Positions 1 to 6,327 of a stretch of DNA of 11,379 bases are shown in pieces (position 1 is the first letter of the stretch; the number at the start of each line of letters is the position of its first letter). A model generated the notes under the pieces. That model made no database searches. It saw only the letters and a program-made list of their open reading frames with translations, and was not told the DNA's origin. The stretch is from Chloroflexota bacterium (GTDB lineage Bacteria; Chloroflexota; Dehalococcoidia; Dehalococcoidales; UBA2162): the NCBI GenBank assembly GCA_016202525.1, contig JACQOM010000074.1, forward strand, positions 1 through 11,379. The letters run 5' to 3'. The position numbers and the translations under genes are program-made.

Positions 1-501
1 CCCACCAAAGGACTGATTGGTTTCCGCAGTGCTTTTTTGACCGCTACCCGCGGTGACAGCATTATGAATACCCTTTTTATCGGCTATGAACCGTGGCACG
101 GGGAAATTGTCACGACCCGCAGCGGCGTTCTGGTAGCATCGGAAGAAGGGATTGCGGTGGCTTATGGCCTTAATAACGCTCAGGAACGGGGAGAAACATT
201 TATCGAGCCGGGCACGCCGGTCTATGAAGGCATGATAATCGGTATGCACGCCCGGATGCAGGACATACCTGTCAATGTCTGCAAGGAAAAGAAAAAGACC
301 AATGTGCGCTCATCTACATCCGATATTGCTGTGAAGCTGACTCCTGCCATTATCTTCAGCCTGGAGCAGGCTATCGGTTTCATCAATGATGATGAGCTGG
401 TTGAAATTACCCCCCAGAGTATCCGGCTGAGGAAGAAGCTATTGACCTATTCATTAAGATTGAGGAATGCCGCTGCTATACGTCGGAGTTCAAAAGAATA
501 G
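1..501 (+). CDS. typA: TypA/BipA ribosome-associated GTPase, C-terminal part
   Basis: The reading frame is open from the first base, so the gene starts left of the window and only its last ~166 residues are here. TypA/BipA is a translational GTPase of the EF-G type that binds the ribosome and acts in assembly and stress adaptation. The G domain is outside the window. What is visible is the TypA-specific C-terminal region: GLIGFRS, TRGDSIMN, GYEPWHGEI, a glycine-rich NAQERGETFIEPGTPVYEGM stretch, then CKEKKKTN with RSS, and finally DDELVEITPQSIRLRKK, which is the usual TypA ending. The tail after RLRKK is somewhat longer and less conserved. The gene stops at TAG, and a candidate hairpin terminator lies about 40 bases downstream. 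The family call is secure; the TTG near base 37 is not a real start. Confidence 0.93.
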   Translation, partial: PTKGLIGFRSAFLTATRGDSIMNTLFIGYEPWHGEIVTTRSGVLVASEEGIAVAYGLNNAQERGETFIEPGTPVYEGMIIGMHARMQDIPVNVCKEKKKTNVRSSTSDIAVKLTPAIIFSLEQAIGFINDDELVEITPQSIRLRKKLLTYSLRLRNAAAIRRSSKE

Positions 502-514
502 GTCCAGCTTATTG

Positions 515-532
515 ACAATCTCTTTAGATTGT
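515..532 (+). repeat. 7-bp inverted repeat after typA
   Basis: ACAATCT and AGATTGT form a perfect 7-bp stem around a CTTT loop, 13 bases past the typA stop. An A-rich stretch follows rather than a T run, so it is not a good intrinsic terminator on the plus strand. It could be a 3' end-stabilising hairpin or chance. Confidence 0.4.
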
Positions 533-540
533 AAAAACAC

Positions 541-569
541 CAGAATTCTGTAATTCTGTTTTCTGTTTT
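541..569 (+). terminator. typA: Candidate rho-independent terminator of typA
   Basis: CAGAATT and AATTCTG form a perfect 7-bp stem with loop CTGT. A T-rich tail follows (TTTTCTGTTTT, 559-569). The stem is AT-rich and therefore weak, but position and tail fit termination of typA ahead of the independent MarR promoter. Confidence 0.5.
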
Positions 570-604
570 ACTTCTCCCAAAATGCACCTATGCTTAGTAA
601 TTTC

Positions 605-633
605 TTGACAAAAGTGTCAGGGAATGATATATT
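605..633 (+). promoter_or_regulatory. Sigma-70 type promoter for the MarR gene
   Basis: A perfect -35 box TTGACA (605-610) is followed after 17 bases by TATATT (628-633), a 5/6 match to the -10 consensus, with an upstream TGA giving an extended -10. Transcription should begin near 640, leaving about 25 untranslated bases before the ATG at 665. It is the best promoter in the window and probably also serves tatA and the genes beyond. Confidence 0.75.
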
Positions 634-646
634 CGAAAATAGAATA
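606..646 (+). promoter_or_regulatory. Two inverted repeats in the MarR promoter, candidate operators
   Basis: TGACA-N4-TGTCA (606-619) overlaps the -35 box. TATTC-N7-GAATA (630-646) overlaps the end of the -10 box and the start site. Both are perfect 5-bp dyads of 14 and 17 bp. MarR proteins commonly repress their own promoter by binding a dyad of about 16-20 bp over the -10/-35 region. Assignment to this regulator is inference. Confidence 0.45.
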
Positions 647-664
647 ATTCGGTTTTGGTGAGAT

Positions 665-1072
665 ATGATACATATTCCGGCACACGCCATCAGTCAGATG
701 CTTTCCTACGCATCTATGGTAAAGCTTTCGCTGGCGAAGCAATTCGGTCTCAATACATTTCAGTTTCTTTCTCTGGTATTGGTAGGCAGTACCGATGGCC
801 TTTCCATAAAAGAGCTCAAGCACAAACTTTCTATTCCCGGCAGTACCCTTACCTTTACCGTAGACTCTCTTGAAAAGAGAAAACTGATAAAGCGGCGGCG
901 GAGTAAGGAGGATAGGAGGCAATGGCTGCTGTCCTTATCTGCTGAAGGTGAGAGACTGTACGCAGAGATTATTAAAGCGGAAAGCGAGACGATGTCGCCG
1001 TTGTTAAACAATCTCTCCGAAAGTGAAAAGGCGGCATTTTTGCGGATAGCCGAAGAAATTACCGGCTCGTGA
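665..1072 (+). CDS. MarR-family winged-helix transcriptional regulator
   Basis: This 135-residue protein has the size and layout of a MarR repressor, a dimeric cytoplasmic DNA-binding protein that often responds to small phenolic or toxic ligands. Residues ~25-95 hold the helix-turn-helix: TDGLSIKELKHKL, then a recognition helix in STLTFTVDSLEKRKLIKR. The basic wing follows as RRSKEDRRQWLLSLSAEG (~97-115), a hallmark of the family. The C-terminal helix (KAESETMSPLLNNLSESEKAAFLR) is the usual dimerisation segment. The start at 665 is the first in-frame ATG after an upstream stop; GGTGAG lies only two bases before it, so the later ATG at 698 is a weaker alternative. The gene sits 56 bases before tatA without a visible terminator. 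Its ligand cannot be read from sequence. Autorepression and control of the efflux operon at 4878 are both plausible but unproven. Confidence 0.85.
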   Translation: MIHIPAHAISQMLSYASMVKLSLAKQFGLNTFQFLSLVLVGSTDGLSIKELKHKLSIPGSTLTFTVDSLEKRKLIKRRRSKEDRRQWLLSLSAEGERLYAEIIKAESETMSPLLNNLSESEKAAFLRIAEEITGS

Positions 1073-1117
1073 GTTGTGGCAAAATATGAAAGTTTCGGAG
1101 TTGAAGATTTAGGAGGC

Positions 1118-1125
1118 GGAGGTGA
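1118..1125 (+). promoter_or_regulatory. tatA: Strong ribosome binding site of tatA
   Basis: GGAGGTGA is fully complementary to the 3' end of 16S rRNA and ends three bases before the ATG at 1129. A second AGGAGG lies at 1111-1116. The pair fixes the tatA start and suggests high expression. Confidence 0.7.
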
Positions 1126-1128
1126 GTT

Positions 1129-1332
1129 ATGGACCTGGGATTTCCGGAAATACTTCTAATTCTTGTGGTTGTTCTTATCGTCTTCGGGGCAGGGAAACTA
1201 CCAGAGGTGGGCGGGGCAATAGGTAAAGCAATGCATGATTTCCGCAAGGCATCACGTGGGGACTTAGACGAGGAAGGCCGCCCTACCAAACCCGGAGAAC
1301 TCTCTGATGATATGTCCGGGCGGGCTTCCTAG
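1129..1332 (+). CDS. tatA: Sec-independent (Tat) protein translocase subunit TatA
   Basis: TatA forms the variable-size pore or membrane-weakening assembly of the Tat pathway, which exports folded, often cofactor-bearing proteins recognised by twin-arginine signals. This 67-residue protein has the full family plan. It has a short N-terminus (MDLGFPE) and one transmembrane helix at ~residues 7-21 (ILLILVVVLIVFGAGKLPE). The FG-x-KLPE hinge and the amphipathic helix GGAIGKAMHDFRKA follow, then a charged disordered tail. The glutamate in GFPE corresponds to the polar residue usually found at the start of the TatA/E helix. No tatB or tatC lies nearby, so the rest of the system must be elsewhere. 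A near-consensus ribosome binding site sets the start. The overlapping minus-strand frame is a shadow. Confidence 0.92.
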   Translation: MDLGFPEILLILVVVLIVFGAGKLPEVGGAIGKAMHDFRKASRGDLDEEGRPTKPGELSDDMSGRAS

Positions 1333-1392
1333 ATAATTAGAAGTAGCGGTAAGGGCTAATTTGTGCTAGATTGATGGTGCCAGGAGGATGTC

Positions 1393-2295
1393 ATGAGTGA
1401 ATCGGTTCCCTATGCTGCCAAGGTTGAAGGCGTATCGACCCGAATAAGCGATTGGCCGGACGGGTTTCTGATATTTGATGACCTTGCCTCTTTTTCCAGA
1501 GCAGTTGCGGCCGAAACAGGGCGTGTTTTTGACTTTGCATCGGTTGTGCAGTTGGCTACAGACCTCGTACAGTCATCGGATAAATATCTACTGCTTAATA
1601 TCAAGGAAGCTGACGGCGAAAACGACCTGCTCTTTCTCAGCGAAGAGAAGGCCTACATCTTTTCTTCAAAATCTCCATTACTGGAAAGTGTCAAAACCTT
1701 TAGCGACGTGCTGCCCAAGCCCTTCGGGCGAAGCACTATCCTTACTTTTGTTATCCTTGATAAGGCGTTGGACAGTTACAAACAGCAGCTTGAAATCTTC
1801 ATCGAAAGGAGCCGGAAACTGGAGGGAGACTTTGACTATGTCGAATACCGTAATCTAGCTCTGGCACTAGAGCATTTTAATGATGGGCTGGAGGGACTTC
1901 ATGATGTCTTGCTTAGACTCCAAGGTAGCAAATATAAACAGGTGGAGAGCCGCTACATTGCCTTTGATTATGACATATTGATAGCTGAAAGTATGGGCTT
2001 GCAAAGTAGAGCCAGACGCCGGTTGGCCGTGCTCATAGGCATACGTCAGGACCATGATACGCGAGCTACCGAAGAACTGAACCAGAAGATTGTCAACCTT
2101 AATGATGTGGTAAAGAAGCTCACTGCTATCACTGTTATTCTTATGATACCTACCCTAATAGCCAGCCACTTTGGCATGAACTTTGCCTTCATGCCGGAAC
2201 TTAAGATATGGTGGGCGTACCCTACGGTTGTTATAGCCCAATTTATGTTTATGGGCGCAGGCATTGTGCTATTTAGAAGGATAGGATGGCTGTAA
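1393..2295 (+). CDS. corA: CorA-type divalent metal ion transporter
   Basis: CorA proteins are pentameric channels for Mg2+ (also Co2+ or Ni2+) in the cytoplasmic membrane. This 300-residue protein has a large soluble N-terminal domain (~1-240) with the long helices typical of the CorA funnel. Two C-terminal transmembrane helices follow at ~241-259 and ~274-294. The signature GMN is present at 261-263 in SHFGMNFAFMPEL, with the acidic MPEL loop after it. The usual YGMN is FGMN here, a conservative change seen in the superfamily. The protein ends in the expected short basic tail (FRRIGWL). AGGAGGA (1382-1388) sits four bases before the ATG. It lies 60 bases after tatA and about 40 before the glycosyltransferase gene, probably in the same transcript. 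The symbol marks the family; the ion cannot be told from sequence. Confidence 0.85.
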   Translation: MSESVPYAAKVEGVSTRISDWPDGFLIFDDLASFSRAVAAETGRVFDFASVVQLATDLVQSSDKYLLLNIKEADGENDLLFLSEEKAYIFSSKSPLLESVKTFSDVLPKPFGRSTILTFVILDKALDSYKQQLEIFIERSRKLEGDFDYVEYRNLALALEHFNDGLEGLHDVLLRLQGSKYKQVESRYIAFDYDILIAESMGLQSRARRRLAVLIGIRQDHDTRATEELNQKIVNLNDVVKKLTAITVILMIPTLIASHFGMNFAFMPELKIWWAYPTVVIAQFMFMGAGIVLFRRIGWL

Positions 2296-2334
2296 AAAAG
2301 AAAATGGTTCGGCAGAAAAAGGTAGAGCTTGATA

Positions 2335-3816
2335 ATGATTAGTATAGTTATCCCTGCCTTCAATGAAGAGACGTTCATTCCACGGTGTCTTGAATCATTG
2401 CAAAATCAAGACTACGACGGTGATTATGAAATCATTGTTGTTGATAATGGCAGCGCCGATGATACCAGCAAAGTCGCCAGTAAATTTGGGGTCAGGGTCG
2501 TCCACTGCCCGAAGCGAGGGGTAGTTTATGCCCGTCAGATGGGCGCCAGCCTGGCAAAAGGCGACATCATAGCGCAGGCTGATGCTGATACCATTTATCC
2601 CGAGGACTGGTTAAGCCGAATAGCTAAGCATTTTGTTTCGCATCCATGGTCGGTGGCCCTGGGTGGTAGTTTTATTTACCGTAAAGAAGAAGAGCCGTCA
2701 TGGGCTGGTTTTGAGTATTTCGGGAGATACTTGATAAATAAAATAGGTCAGCTACTCTTCGGCCGGATGGTGTATGTTTCCGGAGCCAACTTTGCTTTCC
2801 GCCGAGAGGCATTCTTAAAGGCGAATGGTTACGACCCGACTTCTCTCTACCCCGACCAGTGGGGCATATCCCGCAATATTAGCCGGGTAGGAAAGGTTTC
2901 CTACGATAAGACACTGCTGGTATTTACTTCAGCGCGGCGGATTCAGAAATCATTTCTTTTTGTCTTCGGTGATGTCGTGTTGAATGCCACCCGGATATTC
3001 GCCCACTTTATTGAACATGATATCAGGCTCTTTAAAGGATTGCCCATGAGAGTGCCGATGGTCCGGACTCCGGCCAAGCTGGCTGCCCTGACTTCCATGG
3101 GAATCATTGTTGGGGTTCTTTCCTATGGGTATATCGCCCCCGGGTCTCAGGTTTTCGGCAAGGTATATTACGCCGGCAAAACGACTGATAAAGTCGTGGC
3201 TCTTACCTTCGACGATGGTCCGAATGAACCATACACGTCACAAATTCTGGATATACTGAAAAACTATGGCGTTAAAGCCACGTTCTTCGCCATTGGTAAG
3301 AATGTGGAACTTTATCCGGAGACAGCGAAGCGGATTATTGCCGAAGGGCATGTTGTGGGAAATCATACCTATTCTCATAATGCCAATCACGCGCTGGTGG
3401 ATAGTCACCACGAAGACCTGGATATAGAATTAGCGCAAGAGGCCATATTGAAGGTCACCGGTGTCAAGCCTCATCTTTACCGTCCGCCCCATGGTAAGAA
3501 GTCCCCATGGGAACTGCATTATCTAAAGGACCAAAAGATGATTGAAGTAACCTGGAGTGTGGCAGCGAATGACCAGCACGTTATAGCTTATTTTGGGAAA
3601 CCGTCAGCCGAGATGTTTGCCAAAGAAATAATCGACAAAGCCAGGCCGGGGAAAATCATACTTCTCCATGACGGTTACGGAACCAGTCATAGCGATACCG
3701 AGTCAGATAAGAGCCTAACGGTAAAGGTTTTGCCGTCCATTATAGAGGGACTTCAGAAGAGGGGGTACAGATTTGTTACTGTTCCCGAATTGCTGAATAT
3801 GCCTGCCTATAATTAA
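2335..3816 (+). CDS. GT2 glycosyltransferase fused to NodB-type polysaccharide deacetylase
   Basis: One 493-residue chain carries two enzymes. Residues 1-~230 are a GT-A fold family 2 glycosyltransferase: VIPAFNEE at the start, VVDNGSADDT for nucleotide binding, the metal-binding DAD at ~83-85 (QADADTIYPEDW), then SGANFAFRREAF. A single transmembrane helix follows at ~248-268. Residues ~278-490 are a NodB homology domain with motif 1 TFDDGP (~291-296), metal-binding HTYSH (~344-348), RPPHG (~383-387) and LLHDG (~443-447). Motif 4 is altered: VTWSVAANDQH lacks one usual acidic residue. The expected topology is transferase inside and deacetylase outside. The split pairs ArnC/ArnD and FlmF2/NaxD make and then deacylate a lipid-linked sugar, so a similar role is possible. 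ATG 2335 is chosen because family members begin just before the VIPA motif; TTG 2329 is closer to the weak AGGTA site. A DedA-like gene follows seven bases later. Confidence 0.85.
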   Translation: MISIVIPAFNEETFIPRCLESLQNQDYDGDYEIIVVDNGSADDTSKVASKFGVRVVHCPKRGVVYARQMGASLAKGDIIAQADADTIYPEDWLSRIAKHFVSHPWSVALGGSFIYRKEEEPSWAGFEYFGRYLINKIGQLLFGRMVYVSGANFAFRREAFLKANGYDPTSLYPDQWGISRNISRVGKVSYDKTLLVFTSARRIQKSFLFVFGDVVLNATRIFAHFIEHDIRLFKGLPMRVPMVRTPAKLAALTSMGIIVGVLSYGYIAPGSQVFGKVYYAGKTTDKVVALTFDDGPNEPYTSQILDILKNYGVKATFFAIGKNVELYPETAKRIIAEGHVVGNHTYSHNANHALVDSHHEDLDIELAQEAILKVTGVKPHLYRPPHGKKSPWELHYLKDQKMIEVTWSVAANDQHVIAYFGKPSAEMFAKEIIDKARPGKIILLHDGYGTSHSDTESDKSLTVKVLPSIIEGLQKRGYRFVTVPELLNMPAYN

Positions 3817-3823
3817 TTCGATT

Positions 3824-4522
3824 ATGAATCTAGCGGAGTTTCTTTCAAGCGGTTTAAGCCTTGTCGGCGCATTCGACCTCAAGATAGTGGTGTTTCTTTT
3901 CCTTTTGTGCTTAATCGGGGAAGCCGCAGGGTTATTTGTTCCTTACTTACTGGAGACTACCTGGTTATTGGCCGGCTATCAGTTTAGCCAGAGGGTGCTA
4001 TCTCTGCCGGACCTGGTACTTTTAATGCTTATGGCACAGGCAGGCAGACAAGCCGGGGCGCTCGCTTTATATCATGTCGGCAGAAGCGGCAGAGGCTTGC
4101 TGAAAAAGTATGCAAGACACTTTAAGCTGAAGGATATAAATGATATTCCGTCTTCTAAACTCGTTCTCAACAAAATAAACTCTCTCTCTCCGTTTTCGGT
4201 TACCCTGGGGCGACTTTTATGGCTCAGGATTCCGTTGACACTGATTCTGGGGGCACAGCGAAAACTCAAGGTGCTCCTCTTGGGCGTTTCCCTTTCAAGC
4301 TTGATTTATGATGGTACCTATATCGTTATGGGGGCTATCGTCGGCAGGACAACGGCAGTGGAGCCAGTTCGCCTTATCCCGTACTTCCTAGTGGGCCTGA
4401 CACTAATTTATGGACTTACCTTTGCTATCCGTCGCCTGGTGGGCGGCTTGACTAAACGCCGAGGGTTAGAAGCCTCTCGTCTGTCTGCCAAAGCCAATCC
4501 ACATCAAGACACGATAATGTAG
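3824..4522 (+). CDS. Divergent DedA-like (VTT domain) membrane protein
   Basis: This 232-residue polytopic membrane protein keeps the order of DedA landmarks in diverged form. An early acidic residue before a proline reads GEAAGLFVPYLLET. The next block is AQAGRQAGALALYHVGRSG, matching the G-x3-G...Y-x-iGr block. Then comes GRLLWLRIPLTLILGAQRKL, matching GRf-P-vR...AG, and last IYDGTYIVMGAIVGR near the final helices. DedA proteins include transporters that recycle undecaprenyl phosphate across the membrane. The gene begins seven bases after the glycosyltransferase-deacetylase stop, so a link to lipid-linked sugar metabolism is reasonable. There is no clear Shine-Dalgarno sequence. A perfect TATAAT (3808-3813) lies just upstream without a matching -35, so translational coupling is the simpler explanation. 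The C-terminal tail is basic and poorly conserved. Function is inferred, not shown. Confidence 0.65.
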   Translation: MNLAEFLSSGLSLVGAFDLKIVVFLFLLCLIGEAAGLFVPYLLETTWLLAGYQFSQRVLSLPDLVLLMLMAQAGRQAGALALYHVGRSGRGLLKKYARHFKLKDINDIPSSKLVLNKINSLSPFSVTLGRLLWLRIPLTLILGAQRKLKVLLLGVSLSSLIYDGTYIVMGAIVGRTTAVEPVRLIPYFLVGLTLIYGLTFAIRRLVGGLTKRRGLEASRLSAKANPHQDTIM

Positions 4523-4558
4523 CGAAATGACGAGCCGGTATTTGGAATACAGGTACAG

Positions 4559-4702
4559 ATGAAGGAGCTCGTATTTTATTCAGTGGCCAGTAGTGTTATT
4601 GCTCTGATAGCCCAACTTGTAGGGGCAAGTCTTCCTGTAATCATTTTTTCATCTCTGCTTATTCCGCCGATTATTTTGCTTGTCATCAGGATTATCCGCT
4701 AA
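4559..4702 (+). CDS. Possible 47-residue two-helix membrane protein
   Basis: A short frame reads MKELVFYSVASSVIALIAQ, a polar Gly/Ser turn, then a second hydrophobic run (LPVIIFSSLLIPPIILLVI) and a basic end RIIR. The result is a hairpin of two membrane helices with a positive C-terminus. AGG (4551-4553) lies five bases before the ATG, a weak ribosome site. It begins 36 bases after the DedA-like stop, in the same frame, and is followed by a hairpin-like inverted repeat. I recognise no family. The hydrophobic pattern and the position at the end of an operon support a real gene, but a frame this short can arise by chance. Confidence 0.4.
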   Translation: MKELVFYSVASSVIALIAQLVGASLPVIIFSSLLIPPIILLVIRIIR

Positions 4703-4705
4703 GAG

Positions 4706-4724
4706 TATCTGTATTTTACAGATA
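4706..4724. repeat. 8-bp perfect inverted repeat
   Basis: TATCTGTA and TACAGATA are separated by TTT. The repeat sits four bases after the stop of the small frame and is not followed by a T run. It could be a weak hairpin or a protein-binding dyad. The right arm, TTTTACAGAT, recurs at 4753-4762. Confidence 0.5.
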
Positions 4725-4762
4725 GGCTAACCGTTGCCAGCATCCCTCGCTTTTTTACAGAT

Positions 4763-4815
4763 TGTCGCCAAGATGTCAGATTGAGAAATGTTCGTATCCT
4801 ATGGTATTGGCGACA
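4763..4815. promoter_or_regulatory. 9-bp inverted repeat with 35-base spacer before hlyD
   Basis: TGTCGCCAA (4763-4771) and TTGGCGACA (4807-4815) are exact reverse complements. They could form a long-loop RNA structure in the leader or two half-sites of a regulator bound by looping. They lie 63-115 bases before the adaptor start. The regulator is unknown. Confidence 0.45.
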
Positions 4816-4877
4816 TAAATAGAATAGAATAGGATTGCGTATTAGGTGAATTTACCGACTCGAGGAAGGAGGAAAAC

Positions 4878-5999
4878 GTGAAACGGGCTAGACTGGTAAC
4901 TATACTGATTATTGTGCTGGTAATAGTTTCGACTGCAGTATGGTGGTTGGCTAAGTCTGTCTCAACGGAGACCTCCACGGATATTTTAACCTCAGGGTTT
5001 ATCGAAGCAAGGAATGTCACTATCGCAGCGGAAGTTAGCGGGCGAATTGTCGATATTGCCGTTGACGAAGGCAGCGCAGTAACTGCGGGTAAGACCCTGG
5101 TAAAGCTGGATGATTCTCTGCAGAAAGCCCAGCTACAGCAGGCTGAGGCAGCGGTCAAAGTAGCCCGTAGCGCTGTGGAACAAGCTACAGCATCTCGTAG
5201 CCAAGCGATGATATACAAGGATGGAGCCAAGAAAGCCTGGGAAGATGCTGTGGATGTGCAGAAAAACCCGCTGGAACTGGATGCACGGATTGCTCAGGCT
5301 CAAAGTCAGCTGGATATGGCAAAACTGGCGGTGGAATATTCAAAAGACACCACTTTATACAGTCTAATCCCCAAAGGTCCCTGGGACCGGGCTTTTGCCA
5401 GGCAGCAGCGTGATGGTGCGCAGATGGTATTGCAAAGCTTATTGAATATTAAGGATAATCCGCAAGCAATAAATACCATCGTTGACCAGTCGTATGCAGC
5501 CTATCAGACTGCGCTAGCGGCGGCAGAGGTAAGCGAGAAGGCAACCGGACTGGCAACGGCGCAGGTAGAGCAGGCACAGGCATCTCTGGATGTTTTGAAA
5601 ATACAGATCAGTAAGACCGTCTTGATTTCGCCTATCTCCGGAGTAGTGGCTGCCCGCGATGCCGAAGTGGGTGAGATAGCCCTTCCCGGTGCCCGCATTC
5701 TTAATATCACCGAACTGGCCAGAGTAACTCTCACCGCCTATGTCCCGGAAAGCAAAATCGGGCGGGTAAAACTAGGGCAGAGAGTAAGTGTGTTCGTGGA
5801 TTCCTATCCCGGTGAGAGCTTCTCCGGCAAGGTAACATTTGTCTCACCCGAGGCACAGTTTACGCCGCGGAATGTCCAGTTGAAGGAGGAGCGGGAGAAA
5901 ACGGTCTTCGCGGTTAAAGTCAGCCTGGACAACCCTGAGCAAAAGCTGAAACCGGGCGTGCCGGCCGATGCCCGGATAATAACCGGTTCCGAAGGATAA
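4878..5999 (+). CDS. HlyD-family membrane fusion (adaptor) protein of an efflux pump
   Basis: Adaptors of this family link an inner-membrane transporter to the outside and are anchored by one N-terminal helix. Here residues ~7-26 (VTILIIVLVIVSTAVWWLA) form the anchor. The first lipoyl half-motif follows (AEVSGRIVDIAVDEGSAVTA), then a long Ala/Gln-rich helical hairpin (~80-235). The second lipoyl half is SPISGVVAARDAEVGE, and the beta-barrel contains FTPRNVQLKEER, a stretch typical of YbhG-like adaptors. Length is 373 residues, somewhat longer than E. coli YbhG. The start is GTG with a strong AAGGAGG (4866-4872) five bases upstream. The ATPase gene begins 13 bases after its stop, so they form an operon. 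If the host has a single membrane, as many Chloroflexota do, the adaptor would act at the outer face of that membrane instead of bridging to an outer-membrane channel. Confidence 0.88.
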   Translation: MKRARLVTILIIVLVIVSTAVWWLAKSVSTETSTDILTSGFIEARNVTIAAEVSGRIVDIAVDEGSAVTAGKTLVKLDDSLQKAQLQQAEAAVKVARSAVEQATASRSQAMIYKDGAKKAWEDAVDVQKNPLELDARIAQAQSQLDMAKLAVEYSKDTTLYSLIPKGPWDRAFARQQRDGAQMVLQSLLNIKDNPQAINTIVDQSYAAYQTALAAAEVSEKATGLATAQVEQAQASLDVLKIQISKTVLISPISGVVAARDAEVGEIALPGARILNITELARVTLTAYVPESKIGRVKLGQRVSVFVDSYPGESFSGKVTFVSPEAQFTPRNVQLKEEREKTVFAVKVSLDNPEQKLKPGVPADARIITGSEG

Positions 6000-6012
6000 C
6001 AACAGGTTGAAG

Positions 6013-6306
6013 ATGGTAAGTATTCCGGCGATTGAAACCAGAGGACTTCAGAAGAAGTTCCAGAATGTTGTCGCCATAAACGGCCTGGACCTGAAAGTGG
6101 AACGTGGAGAGATATTCGGGCTGGTGGGTGCCGATGGCGCAGGTAAGACGACGGCAATCCGGATGTTGTGTACCCTGAGCACCCCGTCAGCGGGTGAGGC
6201 CAGAATTCTTGGGATGGATACCGTGCATCAGGCAGTTCAGATTAAAGAGAAAATCGGCTACATGTCAGAACGTTTCAACCTGTACCCAACGTTGACCGTA
6301 GAATAG
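6013..6306 (+). CDS. Tandem ABC ATPase, N-terminal fragment ending at in-frame TAG
   Basis: This is the first third of nucleotide-binding domain 1 of a YbhF-like tandem ATPase. It carries Walker A at residues ~39-47 (GADGAGKTT) and the Q-loop region GYMSERFNLYPTLTVE, then stops at TAG (codon 98). The same frame continues at once with coding sequence for the rest of the domain. The matching point of domain 2 reads LTVEEN with GAG, so the stop is one base away from the expected glutamate codon. The Q-loop glutamine is glutamate here. Alone, the fragment lacks the signature and Walker B motifs and could not work. ATG 6013 is preferred, with AGG (6004-6006) six bases upstream; TTG 6007 is possible. 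It follows the HlyD gene by 13 bases. Confidence 0.75.
   Translation: MVSIPAIETRGLQKKFQNVVAINGLDLKVERGEIFGLVGADGAGKTTAIRMLCTLSTPSAGEARILGMDTVHQAVQIKEKIGYMSERFNLYPTLTVE
6304..6306 (+). other. In-frame amber codon splitting the tandem ATPase gene
   Basis: The local codons are GAA-TAG-AAC, where domain 2 of the same protein has GAG-GAG-AAC. A single G-to-T change explains it. No frameshift is present: the frame runs on for over 550 codons. TAG is used as a normal stop for typA, tatA, both DedA-type genes and others here, so general reassignment is unlikely. Confidence 0.85.
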
Positions 6307-6327
6307 AACCTGGATTTCTTTGCCCGG

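Larger units (their letters stand above)
4703..4877. other. Intergenic region upstream of the efflux operon
   Basis: This 175-base stretch has no coding frame I can support. It contains the inverted repeats at 4706-4724 and 4763-4815, a repeated TTTTACAGAT (4714-4723 and 4753-4762) and AT-rich TAGAAT units at 4820-4830. TAGAAT (4825-4830) resembles a -10 box, but I find no matching -35 at 16-18 bases. The efflux operon promoter is probably here, though I cannot place it. An activator-dependent promoter would fit. Confidence 0.5.

Noticed and set aside
515..532. Intrinsic terminator at the first hairpin after typA
   Set aside because: The stem is followed by an A-rich stretch, not T; the second hairpin at 541-569 has the better tail.
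617..922. Minus-strand open frame overlapping the MarR gene and its promoter
   Set aside because: The MarR frame on the plus strand carries the family signature and a strong promoter; the antisense frame has no family features.
2046..2378. Minus-strand open frame at the end of the CorA gene
   Set aside because: It is hydrophobic only because it lies opposite the membrane helices of CorA, and has no ribosome site or recognised motif.
3808..3813. Perfect TATAAT before the DedA-like gene as a dedicated promoter
   Set aside because: It lies in the last codons of the preceding gene, and no -35 box stands at 16-18 bases.
4527..4562. An 11-codon leader peptide overlapping the small membrane protein start
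   Set aside because: Too short to support and without a good ribosome site; mentioned only as a possible coupling device.
6304..6306. Pyrrolysine coding at the amber codon
   Set aside because: The position corresponds to glutamate in the paired domain, several genes here end in TAG, and ABC ATPases are not known pyrrolysine proteins. Kept only as something a genome search could exclude.
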